DNA of 24,391 nucleotides. Origin: Gnetum montanum (lineage: Eukaryota > Streptophyta > Gnetopsida > Gnetales > Gnetaceae). The stretch lies in NCBI GenBank assembly GCA_015680685.1, contig MNCI01008395.1, positions 4,821 to 29,211 of the forward strand, read 5' to 3'. The notes beneath the pieces are model-generated. The model searched no databases. It was not told where the DNA came from and saw only the letters and a program-made list of their open reading frames with translations. A program made the position numbers and the translations under genes. The stretch's first letter is position 1; each line of letters opens with the position of its first letter. Of the stretch, positions 1 to 10,040 are shown in pieces.

Positions 1-1074
1 TACTACAATCATTGGATGAAGTTGAGGCAAAGATCAATAGGATGATGGAAAGGATACATGAAAAATGTGGAGAATATGCCAACATTATTGGAGATAGAGT
101 TATGACAACCCAAGAAACAGGACAAAACACCTTTAGACAATCGGAAAGAAGGGTTGAAGAGAATAAGAACTTAACTGCCAATCATACGTATCAATGTAAC
201 ATTTGCCTATATGATCACCCCAAGGGCCAATTCCCAATCTTGTCACATTTGCATGAGCATTGGGGAAGAATGTTACATCTAGAGTTCATATAAAAATATT
301 GTATTCAATCATAGTGGCAACAATCCCAGTCATGGGGGAGGCCATCCCCAAATTGGTTACACCCTTCATATCATCCGAACCTAAGTGCTTATCAAGTTCA
401 AGATCTTGTTTCCCCAACTGGGTTAACATCCTCTATCTCACCACACTATTATTATTCTCCTCAATACTATCAACTCGTATCCTCACCAACAAGACCACCA
501 CCTTGGGTACCTTACACTTCTCCTCAATTTTAAAATTCTCATCCTTCACCTCCTTCTACATTGCCAACAATTGTGCTTGAATGATTTGCACCATAGCATC
601 AACCCATGAACATTACTTGTGCTCCTACTATCAACAGCAATGGGAATCCTCCACAACATCATAGGCATCCCTTCTTTAGATATGACCATAGAAAGGGATA
701 CCACAGTTCAGAAACCACTACATCTGCCAACTTAGCACAAGTCCAACACTGTGGTGCATCTTCCTCTTCAAACCCAACACCTCATATTACCTTATCAGGG
801 CCACCACTCAATACTCCAACAACTATGCGGCCTAATGAATATAGCCATATGGGGAGACATGTTGATCCTTACATACCATCTTACAGTCACAAGTACGATA
901 GTGGATCAACCCCTTATAAATTAACCACATCTTATAACTTGCCCCACTATGTCAACTCTAATCAAGTGTGTGAACCCAAATGGGGTAAGTATGACTGGGT
1001 CCTAATATTTCCAACATGTAAGGATCCCAACCTTTCATTTATTAATGCTAGCTATGATCAACCGTTTAGGTATG

Positions 1075-1079
1075 GGGGG
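1075..1079. repeat. left target-site duplication of solo LTR
   Basis: The five bases ggggg directly left of the LTR terminus are repeated at 1874-1878 directly right of the other terminus. Five base pairs is the usual duplication length for plant LTR retrotransposons. Confidence 0.75.
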
Positions 1080-1873
1080 TGATGAGTGGCGAGGTACCCC
1101 TACACTCAACCATACGAATACGAGTGTTACACATGTGATCCGGTCGAACTCTACAGACGAACTAGTTATGGCACCTAGACAGTTAGCCTTAGGTCGTAGT
1201 TCGCTGTCTTCCCACCTAGACTCGTATTAGCTTTATCATGTATGGTTTAGTCCAGAGTGAGGTGTATGATGTGTTTTCTAATCTAACGCTACTCCTGAAG
1301 GCAATGGAAAGTAATATTAACTAATCTAGGAGAGAGTGTGTGAGAGAATCTAAACTAGCCTAAGTGCGATGAGCATCCATTCCTTGATTATCCGTACACA
1401 TCTTGGACTTCATGCATGACTACCACTGGGATTACAAAGCGCAAAACCTAGGTACGCTACTGGGTTACCAAGTAGTCACACTTAAATGCTCATAATCAAG
1501 TCATACTCATTCCACATTTTAACATGAGATAAGGGTGAGAGAGATTAACTACGAAAGTAGTAAATAATAATTAACTAAATAATTAAACTAAGTGAATGCT
1601 ACAATGATGAAGTAATCTCGATCTTTACTACTGGTCATGTGCATGTCCAAGTACATCACACTTAAATAAAGGATGTCGTACAATTATAATCACCACACTG
1701 CGGGCATACACTAGAAAATAATTCTAACTCTAAGAAGGAAAAACTGCAAGAGTTTGGATAAGGAGCTAAAAAACTTGATCCCAAACTCATCTGTCTACCT
1801 CTTATTTATAGATGAGGAGACAGGTCATGATATCACGTACGTGATATCACAGCCAACAACACACGACTCATCA
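1080..1873 (-). mobile_element. solo LTR of the TGATGA family (family member 1)
   Basis: This 794-bp segment is the reverse complement of the LTR at 6793-7691, matching along most of its length, for example in the block around 1590-1680 next to the AATAAAG motif. It begins TGATGA and ends TCATCA. It is bounded by ggggg at 1075-1079 and ggggg at 1874-1878, which is a 5-bp target duplication. The sequences outside belong to one reading frame, so no internal region is left: this is a solo LTR produced by LTR-LTR recombination. On the minus strand a TATAAATA box lies at 1803-1810. A perfect 22-bp palindrome with overlapping ACGT cores lies at 1828-1849, upstream of the TATA box in U3. The duplicated motif described under findings lies at 1423-1474. 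Confidence 0.85.
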
Positions 1874-1878
1874 GGGGG
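1874..1878. repeat. right target-site duplication of solo LTR
   Basis: This ggggg is the partner of 1075-1079. It is followed by tatcctcc, which continues the reading frame interrupted by the LTR. Confidence 0.75.
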
Positions 1879-1893
1879 TATCCTCCATTCTAA

Positions 1894-3796
1894 CAAGCAA
1901 GATTAATAAATATTTTTCCTTTTCTGTAATTTTAAAATTTTTGTTTTTCAGTTTTTCACTTTTCAACTTATTGTTTGATCTTTTTGCTTTTTTGTCTTTT
2001 TATCTTTCCACCTTTTTATGAGTAATCTCATCTAGGAATAAAACACTCATGTGAACCGTTGGTTGAGGTGTTGTTTTATGCTATCAAGTCTCAGGTGACT
2101 AATTATTTGAATAGTGAGCCCTCAACATCCATCCACCCATTCTATTAATAAGAGGTTCTACCCTAGGTACAATGATATTCCTAATCATTAAAACTTAAAG
2201 TAACCTTGTGTTATTATACCCAGAGCAAAGAAGGATGGACTAAGCGGGAATGGCCAAGGTGTGACATCAAGGGGACTTGTGGATTCTCTTTGGTGACATT
2301 TGTAAGAGTTATTATGCAGCTTGGTTATACTAAGATCCTTGTAGATCTAATAAAAAATGGGAGTAAGAGTAATCAAAAGGCACTCAACTAGAAAAAATAA
2401 TGCTATTCTAGGGGGTCCCACTAGAAAGACATGCATCCATGCTTGAAGGTAGGCAACTTCTCTAGATTAAGCAATACTTCAAAAAAAATGAATGCCACAA
2501 TGCAAAATGACTTCTCCCTTGAACGAAATGCCAAGTGATCATACACCTTGTTGTCATGGTGCTCTCATGGTTGTCTATCATTGGGATGACACAATGCAAT
2601 GTCACTAATAAGAGGAATAGACATGGTCTTCATTTTGGAGTGACAGGCTAATGACACACTAATCATGCCTTACATGTGGTATTCATTGTGCCCTGAGTCA
2701 ATTACCTCATGTCCCAATCTCTGCAATCCCTTCTATGATTCACCTCATCTCGTTGTTCGTGTAGTTGTGACTTGTGACTTGGGTAGCATGGGATTCATAT
2801 CTCTTCGCAGTGCTATCTACATGTGTGTGTTTTTTGAAATCGATGTGGATTACATTTAACCCTTCTAGTGCCTATAGATATTTTAAGGTGTGGTTATGCA
2901 AGGGCATTATAGGTTGGAACCTGCTTTGGGGAGGACCCACTTGCGTAATCCTTGTAATTTTTACTCGTAACACATCTCCCGCACATCTTATACCCTCCAA
3001 GTATTACCAATGTTCTTCTTTCCCTTATCATCCTTCTGGTTCAAATGTTCCTATGAGCCAACACATGTCCTTTTTCCTCATACTCTTCATGACTTTCATT
3101 GTCAGATTTTACACCATTATACTTTTTGTGCCTTCAAGACTAGTTTATATTACCTGGGCCCTTTACATTGACCTAAAGTCCTTAGTTTATACCTTGGAAT
3201 TTCCAAAATTTATCAATTTTTTCCAAGTACCCTATTTTCGATAGGCCCGATATTGGGTCGGCCACAATATCGAGTCCCACTAGTGGGTATGCAATATCAT
3301 GTCCTTAGAATCTATATATATGGATGCAACTGATCATCCGGGGAAGTTTTTCAAATTTTCTTCTATGACTTGCGATTGGGCATCTCTTGTTCCAATAACC
3401 ATAACTCGCTCACTAGTGCTCCGATTTGCATTCTGTCTGAACCTAGTTGAACCCAGAGTGTTCAGCTTAGTCATGGGGGAGGGTTACACGTTGAATTGCC
3501 TATAAATTTTTTTAAATTCGTCATCGCTCGAAGGACACTATTAAGGGTAATTATGTATAAAAATTAATAGACATGTGCCAAAAACAATTTCATGTCCTCA
3601 TCTATACCAGGAAATTAAAACTTTCAAGCCACCTAAGTAAAGTGGGCCAAATATTAAAACTTTTTGGGGATATCTCCATAAAAATTTCTAACTTTAAATC
3701 ATACAAAATAAAAAACAAATTCATTAAGGCAAGGAGTAAGGTATAACTTAACTTTGGTAAGCAACCTTACTAATGATTGGCCCCATGTGATTGCAG
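1894..3796. other. gene-free stretch, probably old retroelement leader or debris
   Basis: I recognise no gene or RNA here. The longest open frame (2774-3244, +) has hydrophobic low-information composition and no family features. Around 3248-3272 there is an inverted repeat with perfect 8-bp arms (cgatattg / caatatcg). It resembles the paired ATATTGG/CCAATAT arms near the start of the LTR at 6793, so a fragment of related U3 sequence is possible. The right end (after about 3240) may be the 5' leader of the retroelement whose ORF begins at 3797, but no 5' LTR or primer-binding site could be found. Confidence 0.35.
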
Positions 3797-6588
3797 ATGG
3801 CCCCAAAGCGTGGACAACAAGAAGGTCCCTCTCAATGTGCGTCTAACCGACCCAGGAGAGGTAGAGGATAGGCATCTGTCGAACAACATACAAAGCAGGA
3901 GGCGCAATCCTTCAGTATCCATCAAGAGACTCCTGCTATTGTACAATCGGGATAGCTAGAAGGTGGAGCTACTGTAGCACCTGAATAGGGATAATACCTC
4001 ATGTTGTCCTTGGAATGTGTTCAGGCCATCCATGAAAGGTCCACATCAATTACAGTGATCGTGGAATTGAACTTCGGACCCTTCACGGAATTTACTCCTG
4101 AGGCTGTTAGGGACCAGCTCAAAGGGTCCCCATTATGGCCTATCCTCTTCAAAAGCGGTGCCTGGTACTTAGGAGAAACATATCAATTTTGGCACAATAA
4201 AGAAGAAGGCACCACGGTTGACATTGGTGGTGTGTCTGTTGATTTTTCCACCAAGGCCATTTTGGAAGTGTTAAACCTTTCGAATATGAGGTCGAAAGTT
4301 GCTCACCTGTCCACTCGCTCCGATGTAGATGCGCGAAAGGTTTGGTTGGACAGGGCGTACGGTAAGAAAGATAAGATATACGAAGAATTGACATTGGAAG
4401 AGAGAATCTACTTCAAGATTGGTACTTATCACATCTTCCCCACAAAATGTTTAAACAAGATTTCAACATATGTGGCAAGAGGAAGTGATATTGATGGGAA
4501 AGGTTAATGCTAACCTACCCCATCTATATCTCATGGAGATATTAAGGCGACGAAGAATGCAAGATAAGGAAGTTTGCATTGCCCTTCCCTTGTCTCATCA
4601 GGAAGCTGTGCAAGCATGTTAGAATTCTGGGGTACACCAACGATGTCCCCAAAAGAGCCCAAAATGCTTCATTCGCTAAACTACTAAAGCCACCAGCACC
4701 AAGGAAAAGTGCTGGTGAGACACTAGAGCCAAAGCAAGAGCAAGAACAAATGGTGGAGTCCACTGCAACTCAAATTGCAAGGCCTAGCCAACTCCCAAGC
4801 TTAAGGCCTAGTCAACAACAAGAAGCGGGGCCCAGCATAAGCCAACAAGACCAACTGCCACCACCACAAGATTATCGACCGTCGATGAGCCATCTTAGGG
4901 CCATCGTTGAGACGGTCAGTTGGGGGAGTCATGATAATGCTAATCTCTTCTATGTCATCGACGATACCGTACGACCCACTGTCTCTATAGATCACGCATG
5001 GGGTGAGGTGTCCATTCAGACAGGAGGACGGGAGACTAATTAGTCACAACAGATTTCAAGGAACACTGCATCCTTTCAGGTGCAACTCAAGACTGGTGAA
5101 GGGGCCACAGTGGTGGGCATGCAGCACCAAGATGCAACAGGAGCTGCAAAAGTGGTCGCAAACCACATCAAAGAATCCTTCAACATCCTTGTTATGCCAC
5201 TAGTAGTTTTCACAGGAGCACGTGATGCTCAAACATTGGCCAGTCCCTCAATGACTCCTGCAGAGCATGAGGATATACTTGATCGGTTTCTGCAAACATG
5301 AAAAGTAATGACGTCCTTATTCAACATCCCACAAGATGTCATGGCAGCACAATCAAACCTCATCTCTACCAAGGAAAAGTTGGTCATGGTAAAGATCAGG
5401 GCTGAGCATGTAGAAGCAGAGTCAGCAAAACTCCAAGAGAGGCTCGTAACCCTGCAAGCTGCACAGCGGGACCCCTCTCAATTCGTTCCCGCAGACCAGC
5501 TAGACACCTTCAAGACCGAGCAACTCAACAAATTGTTGGCGGACAATAAGAGAGTGGCAGAGGAGAAGGAGAAGGCTGACTGGGATGCCTCCAAGGCACA
5601 AGCACAAACCTACGCATACAACAAGGCACTTAGAGCCTTACAAAAGGAGAATAAACAACTCACTACTGACAATATTCGGTTGACTACTGTGGAGAAACAA
5701 AAAAATGTTCTCGAAGAAAACTTTCAACAACTACAAGAACAATTAATCAAGGTCAATCAAGATATGAACCATTTGGCTAGAGAAAATCGAACCCTCTCAA
5801 TGGAGGAGGTACGTGCAATCCATCAAAAGACAGCCATCGAAATAAGTGCATGGCAAAACGAGGCCAAGCAGCACGAAAAGTTAAAGGAGCATTTCTAAGA
5901 CCAAGTGGGAATGTACAAGCAAGTCATCGAGAAGGAGATCCATATGGCCAAGGCCCACATCAATGCTTTTAGTGCTCAACACACTAATTGGCAAGCCATA
6001 TTGGACACATATGCATTTGTCCACTAAGCGGAACTTAAAAGCCTAGACCTGTAGATTCAAGATCTTACAAAGTACATGGAATTGGCAAACCTGCAACATG
6101 CCAATCTAGCCATGTTGATAGCAGGGTGCCCAAGGATAGAGCTCGAGGGGTAGGTAGCTACCACCTACACCAAATATGAAGCAGAATTTGCAGAGCACAA
6201 GAAAACATTGCAAAAGCTAGAAGTTGCAAATTCTAAACTAGAGATAATTAAAGTAAGCTACCAAGGACAAAAAGATGACACAGCAAACTTAGCTCGATGG
6301 CTTACAAATTTTCAGGAGTACAGGGACAAAGCCAGAGCCTACGAGGAGGAATGACGGTTGTTTGCGGCCTAGTACGTCAAAGCAAATAAGATGTTCCCAC
6401 AACTACCATGCCCATAAGAGGTGCCAACTCCATCAAACATTGGAGCATCAGCATGGATGGCACAAGATCCCTGAATGGAAGAGGAAAAGCTCCAAGCACT
6501 ACTTCAACGTCATCAAATTCCAAAACCTAGAGCACAAGACAAGGGGAAGCAACCCATGGAGGAGCCACCGCCACCTAGAACCACATGA
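3797..6588 (+). pseudogene. retroelement-encoded coiled-coil protein with Transposase_32-like N-terminal domain, broken (copy P)
   Basis: The start is an ATG at 3797 directly after ttgcag, possibly a splice acceptor; the first residues are MAPKRGQQEG followed by an RGRG stretch. The frame of about 930 codons runs in frame 2 to 4505, needs one shift near 4503 and another near 4590, then stays in frame 1 to TGA at 6586-6588. At least a dozen in-frame stops break it. The part from 4001 to 4650 has the layout of the 'putative plant transposon protein' domain (Pfam PF20167-type): a hydrophobic strand pattern VDIGGVSVDFS, a Trp-containing helix, then a late PCLIRKLCKH motif. Residues coded at 4690-4880 are Pro/Gln-rich. 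5308-6350 encodes a long Gln/Lys/Glu heptad-rich coiled coil. The C-terminus is KQPMEEPPPPRTT. Copies A and B encode homologous C-terminal halves. No reverse transcriptase, protease or integrase is present. The PF20167 assignment is from pattern recognition only. Confidence 0.65.
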
Positions 6589-6761
6589 GTTCCACAAAAT
6601 TTTGTAATTTTGTGATTTTGCATTTTTTTTTTTTTTTGTTGTGTTGTGTCCCAATTTTGTTCTATTGAGTTCTCCACTACAGCATGAATAAATTCCCTAT
6701 TAGTCAATAATCCCATACCTATTCACTATGTAATCAATGGGGCTTGTTCTTATTTTGACTC

Positions 6762-6792
6762 GAGGATGAGTTTTCATTTAGTCATGGGGGTA
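6762..6792 (+). other. conserved 3' internal end with polypurine tract (copy P)
   Basis: GAGGATGAGTTTTCATTTAG followed by an atgggggta tract directly precedes the LTR start at 6793. The same block, in reverse orientation, sits beside the LTRs at 16533-16566 and 19170-19203. A purine run immediately before the 3' LTR is the plus-strand primer site of LTR retroelements, which identifies 6793-7691 as a 3' LTR. Confidence 0.7.
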
Positions 6793-7691
6793 TGATGAAT
6801 TGTGATTCATTAGGCTGCGATATTGGACCCCCAATATTGAATCCATGATATCAGGTACACGATATCGCAACCCAAATAACAATATTAGATACACGATATC
6901 GTGACTCTTATGTGAGCCTATAAATACACATGTAGGTGCACAAAAGGAGTCAGTTTTGGAAATAGTTAGTTTTTCAATCTGTAGATATAAGTTAGTTCAT
7001 TTTTTAGTTCCTCTCAACCTTTTCTCCCAGTGCATATCCGCAATGTAATGATTGTAATTATATGGCATCCTTTATTCAAGTGTGGCGTACTTGGACACGC
7101 AGATGACCAGAAATAAAGATCGAGATTACTTCATCATTGCAACATTCACTTAGTTTAATTATTTAATTGTTATTGTTATTTATTGCTTTCATAGTTAATA
7201 TCTCTTCACCCTAAACTCCTTGAATGCGGAATGAGTACGACTTAATCACAAGCATTTACATGTGACTGCTTGGTATCCCAGTAGCATACTTAGGCCATGC
7301 GCTTGGTAATCCCAGTGGGAGTCATGCACAAGGCCTAAGATGTGTACGGATGATTAAGGAACGGATGCTCATCGCACTTAGGCTAACTTAGACTCTCTCT
7401 CCCTATCTCCTCTTAGTATAGCTCTCTCTCTCCCTTTTCCTTCTAGCTTAACTAAAGTTATTTTCCCTCGTCTCCAGGAGTAACATTAGTTTAGGAACAC
7501 ATCATACCCCTTACTCTGGACTAAACCATACGTGACAAAGCAAATATTAATCCAAGTGGGAAGACAACGAACTGCGATCAACAAATAACTATCTAGATAC
7601 CACAACTAGCCCATCTGCAAAGTTCGACCAGATCATGCATGAAACGCTCGTATTCGTATAGTTGAATGAAGGGGTACCTCGCCGCTCATCA
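6793..7691 (+). mobile_element. 3' LTR of copy P, TGATGA family
   Basis: The 899-bp LTR begins TGATGAATTGTG and ends CGCTCATCA. Its first 110 bp carry several short palindromes built on GATATC and ATATTGG. A TATAAATA box lies at 6919-6926, so the following sequence is R/U5. A cctttattcaagtg block near 7070 is shared with the other three LTRs, as is cgagattacttcatcattgc near 7121. Two copies of a TTGGTAATCCCAGT-like motif lie at 7268-7284 and 7301-7319. Its right part has a CT-rich run (7390-7440) missing from the solo LTR, which explains much of the length difference. No matching 5' LTR is present in the window, so the element is truncated or its left LTR has been lost. Confidence 0.85.
6919..6926 (+). 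promoter_or_regulatory. TATA box of retroelement LTR
   Basis: TATAAATA lies 126 bp into the LTR, just downstream of the palindrome-rich U3 part. The same box is found in equivalent positions on the minus strand in the other LTRs: 1803-1810, 16399-16409 (TATATAAAT form) and 19063-19070. Confidence 0.55.
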
Positions 7692-8649
7692 GTAGCCTTT
7701 ACATTTGAATAAGATTTGGACACTTTCTATTATGCTGTGGCATGTTGAAACTTGAGATACCTTGATTTGGTACAGATAGCAATAATTTGTTCATTGTGAA
7801 TACTATAATACATCACGTATTGTATCATGTATAATTACAAAAGCTACATCATAAAAAAAAAACACCTTCAATTTTTTGCAATTGCTTTATAGGGTCATTG
7901 GTCTTTTGAAGAAAAAGATTGTAATCCTTTAGCACATTGCATGTTTTCTACTATGCCAACCATCAAATGGATTATGCAAATACCATAAATTAAGATTTAT
8001 TTACAAATGTTTACTTTTAGAAGACAAAAATAATCATTGTTTTGGCTACCAATTTTTTTAGTACTTTAATTGAATTTATCTTTTAAGATGAATAAAATTG
8101 ATATATAAGTTGTTAAAATTGATTATGGCTTTGACTAAATTGATCGAGCAAATGAGTGCAATTGCTTTAAATTTTAAACGAAATTAAAATTAGCTAACGA
8201 TAACACTAATTTTGATTTATATGAAATTAGTTTTAATTTTGATGAAATTGGTAATAAAAAGCATAAAATCAATCGATCAAAGTAACAAATATTGGGATAG
8301 GAGAGTTGAGAACTCACAACGATGCAAACTAGATAGTCTCTTTAAGCGTTGATCCTGAAAAGTCAACACTCTTAACCATGAGAGTAGAGCTCATTACTTC
8401 ATATTAGGATCTGAAAACTTTGACTGATAGTGGAGCTCATTAATTATTATTAGGATCTGAAAACTTTACTAATAGGTGTTTGCAATTGAAATATGAAAAG
8501 CTATATTTAGGGGGAAAAGCTTATTAGTAAATGCAACTGTGCATTTCCGAAATTATAGGAGGCACTTATACCATCGTTCTAACCTAAAATGATGTAATAA
8601 CATAGTGAAACAAAAACAATTTAAAAATTAAAAAAATTAATTAAACATA
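7692..8649. other. AT-rich stretch without a recognisable gene
   Basis: No coding frame or known element was recognised. The first bases after the LTR (gtagc) would be the right target duplication of copy P, but its left partner was not found. The stretch ends with a short direct repeat and a tRNA-like string, reported separately. Confidence 0.4.
8384..8475. repeat. 46-bp imperfect tandem duplication
   Basis: Two adjacent units, 8384-8429 and 8430-8475, share gagctcatta near their start and attaggatctgaaaacttt near their end. They differ by a few substitutions and indels between these blocks. No function is evident. Confidence 0.7.
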
Positions 8650-8912
8650 AACGAAAGTTAGAACTTCAGTCCTTAGATTCCTCAAGTTGAAGACAAAGCT
8701 CTCAAATAACTTCATCACGTTCAGGAAGATCCTTCTTTGAGGTTTCTTTGAAGTAAACTAGACCAGCATAAACACCTCTTTGTGAAAAAGGTTCTTTTGA
8801 CACAAAAGAAGAATTGCAGGAAAGGCATTCTTAACAATATCTGAAGCATTATGATGTTCATCTTCAAAATCATGAGCAATGTCATCAAAGCTAATCTCCT
8901 CCCCATCACTTT
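8650..8912 (-). pseudogene. exon-like remnant of an unidentified protein gene
   Basis: On the minus strand a pyrimidine-rich run ending ttgttaccag (a good splice acceptor) is followed at 8912 by an open frame with ordinary protein composition: acidic at first (SDGEEISFDDIAHDFEDEHH), then hydrophobic, ending QKNLFHK. Near 8785 the frame shifts and continues as GVYAGLVYFKETSKKDLPER, then meets a TGA where an Arg codon (CGA) would fit, followed by ELCLQLEES. The codon use and the acceptor suggest a host exon captured or left behind after gene decay. I do not recognise the family. It lies on the same strand as the PPR gene but more than 4 kb beyond its stop and is not part of it. Confidence 0.35.
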
Positions 8913-9429
8913 CTGGTAACAATGAAAGAAAACGAAAGTCAGTGGCAGAGACATGTAGTAAATGGAAGTGGGACAGGTATGCTATATATATTTACTCTAG
9001 GTTGATTACAATTTTTGTCAGTAGACAAACAAACATACTCAACATACAATTTTATAAACGTTGCAATTCAATAAGAGTATGATTTAAATAGAATATGATA
9101 AAAAGCTTTACCAAAGAATTCTAAAACAACAAATGCATGCGTACAAAGAAAAGCTATACAATGAATAAATGGTTTAACTTCAAAATCCAGATTCAGATAT
9201 AAAACCAACTGTACGATTACGCAAGAAGCAAATAGTTTGGGCAATAACAGTTGATTTATCATAGATTTGTGTGTAAACATGATATTTCTTAGCAAAGAAA
9301 ATCTTAGTCCCCAAAAACAGTCCTCGCATGCCCAGAAAATACCTTCCAAACTACTAAAGTGAGAAAACTAGTGGGAAAATTTCAACAAAATCTAACTCAA
9401 GTGGTTGCAACGAGCGTGCTACTTTGGAC
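8913..9429. other. no gene recognised
   Basis: This stretch is AT-rich. The 93-codon minus frame at 9068-9349 is Cys/Phe/Leu-rich and has no supporting features. If 8650-8912 was an exon, the part next to it would be the preceding intron. Confidence 0.35.
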
Positions 9430-10040
9430 TTAGCTGGTCAGCAGGGAAATCAATAGGCAGGCTGACAAGCAGCGTACACCCTGATATCTAAGTCCAGCCA
9501 TGCCTAGAAGTCATTGCCAGAGTCATTTTAACAGCGATTGCAATCCAATTTTTCAAAGTGGGTAGGTGTGACCTCCAGGATGCTGAATCTGGCCTTGATT
9601 TTTGAATTGCAGCAGAAGAAGGATCGTCGCAGGTAGTTTCCATACCGAGAGTTTTGCCCAATTTTGAAAGAGCTCCAAAAGACATTCAGGAACCTGCAAA
9701 ACTTAGAGCCGTCGTTGTGGCTGAGTGCACCAAAATCAAATTCTTACCACCATCTTTTAGACGCCCTTCAAATTTGATTTCCAGAATTTAAAAGCTGTTG
9801 TTACTTAGAAATTTCATAATATTCTTTTGTAGAGATAACCACTCTCGGAAAAACTAGTCATAAGGACCTGCTTCAGAGGGTGAAGAGTTTCGGTCTAAGT
9901 AACTATTCAGTGTTTATAACGCAATTGGATGTAGTTTCTCCATTAATGGTGGGTTTCTTCCGCCATTATTTACTAACGAAGGAGTAGAGAACAAGAGTTG
10001 CCAATTAACATAGGAATCCTGTCAGAGAAAGGCAATCTAC
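9430..10040. repeat. left arm of a large imperfect inverted repeat
   Basis: Reversed and complemented, this arm aligns with 10321-10905. Shared strings in order include ttggcaactct, ttaatggaga, ataaacact, gactagtttttc against gtctagtttttc, aagaatattatgaaat, ctctaagtttt, and finally gtcaaaatgaccctggcaat in the right arm against gttaaaatgactctggcaat in the left. The arms differ by many substitutions and several indels (an extra block of about 90 bp in this arm, near 9545-9640). The arm boundaries are approximate. The identity of the repeated unit is unknown; it contains no convincing coding frame. Confidence 0.75.

Larger units (their letters stand above)
3..1893 (+). pseudogene. decayed gag-like gene with zinc-knuckle remnant and Pro/Tyr-rich tail, split by a solo LTR
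   Basis: One reading frame runs from the left window edge to 1079 with only five stops (near 291, 312, 525, 573 and 588) and no frameshift. It resumes after the solo LTR at 1879 and ends at a TAA at 1891-1893. The N-terminal part is charged and helical (12-180). Near 196-240 comes C-x2-C-x3-H-x4-F, which resembles a retroelement nucleocapsid knuckle (CX2CX3HX4C) whose last Cys became Phe. The rest is rich in Pro, Tyr, Gln and Ser. Removing the LTR and one copy of the target duplication joins the frame exactly through Gly-Gly into Tyr-Pro-Pro. The true start lies left of the window. A gag-like role is inferred from the knuckle and composition; a host gene is not excluded. No polymerase frame follows it. 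Confidence 0.5.

Noticed and set aside
260-580. 106-codon plus-strand frame
   Set aside because: Overlaps the gag-like frame in another phase; the Pro/Tyr/Gln-rich reading of the main frame is far more protein-like.
1874-1886. polypurine tract making 1080-1873 a 3' LTR of a leftward element
   Set aside because: On the minus strand the adjacent sequence is pyrimidine-rich (accccc), unlike the gtgggggta of copies A and B, and the matching GGGGG at 1075-1079 plus the continuous reading frame show a solo LTR.
2774-3244. 156-codon plus-strand frame
   Set aside because: Hydrophobic, biased composition typical of AT-rich non-coding DNA; no motif, no related copy in the window.
4149-4995. three minus-strand frames (4149-4394, 4542-4763, 4801-4995)
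   Set aside because: Antisense shadows of the copy P coding region, which is supported by two homologous copies.
9068-9349. 93-codon minus-strand frame
   Set aside because: No family features; Cys/Phe/Leu-rich as expected by chance in this base composition.
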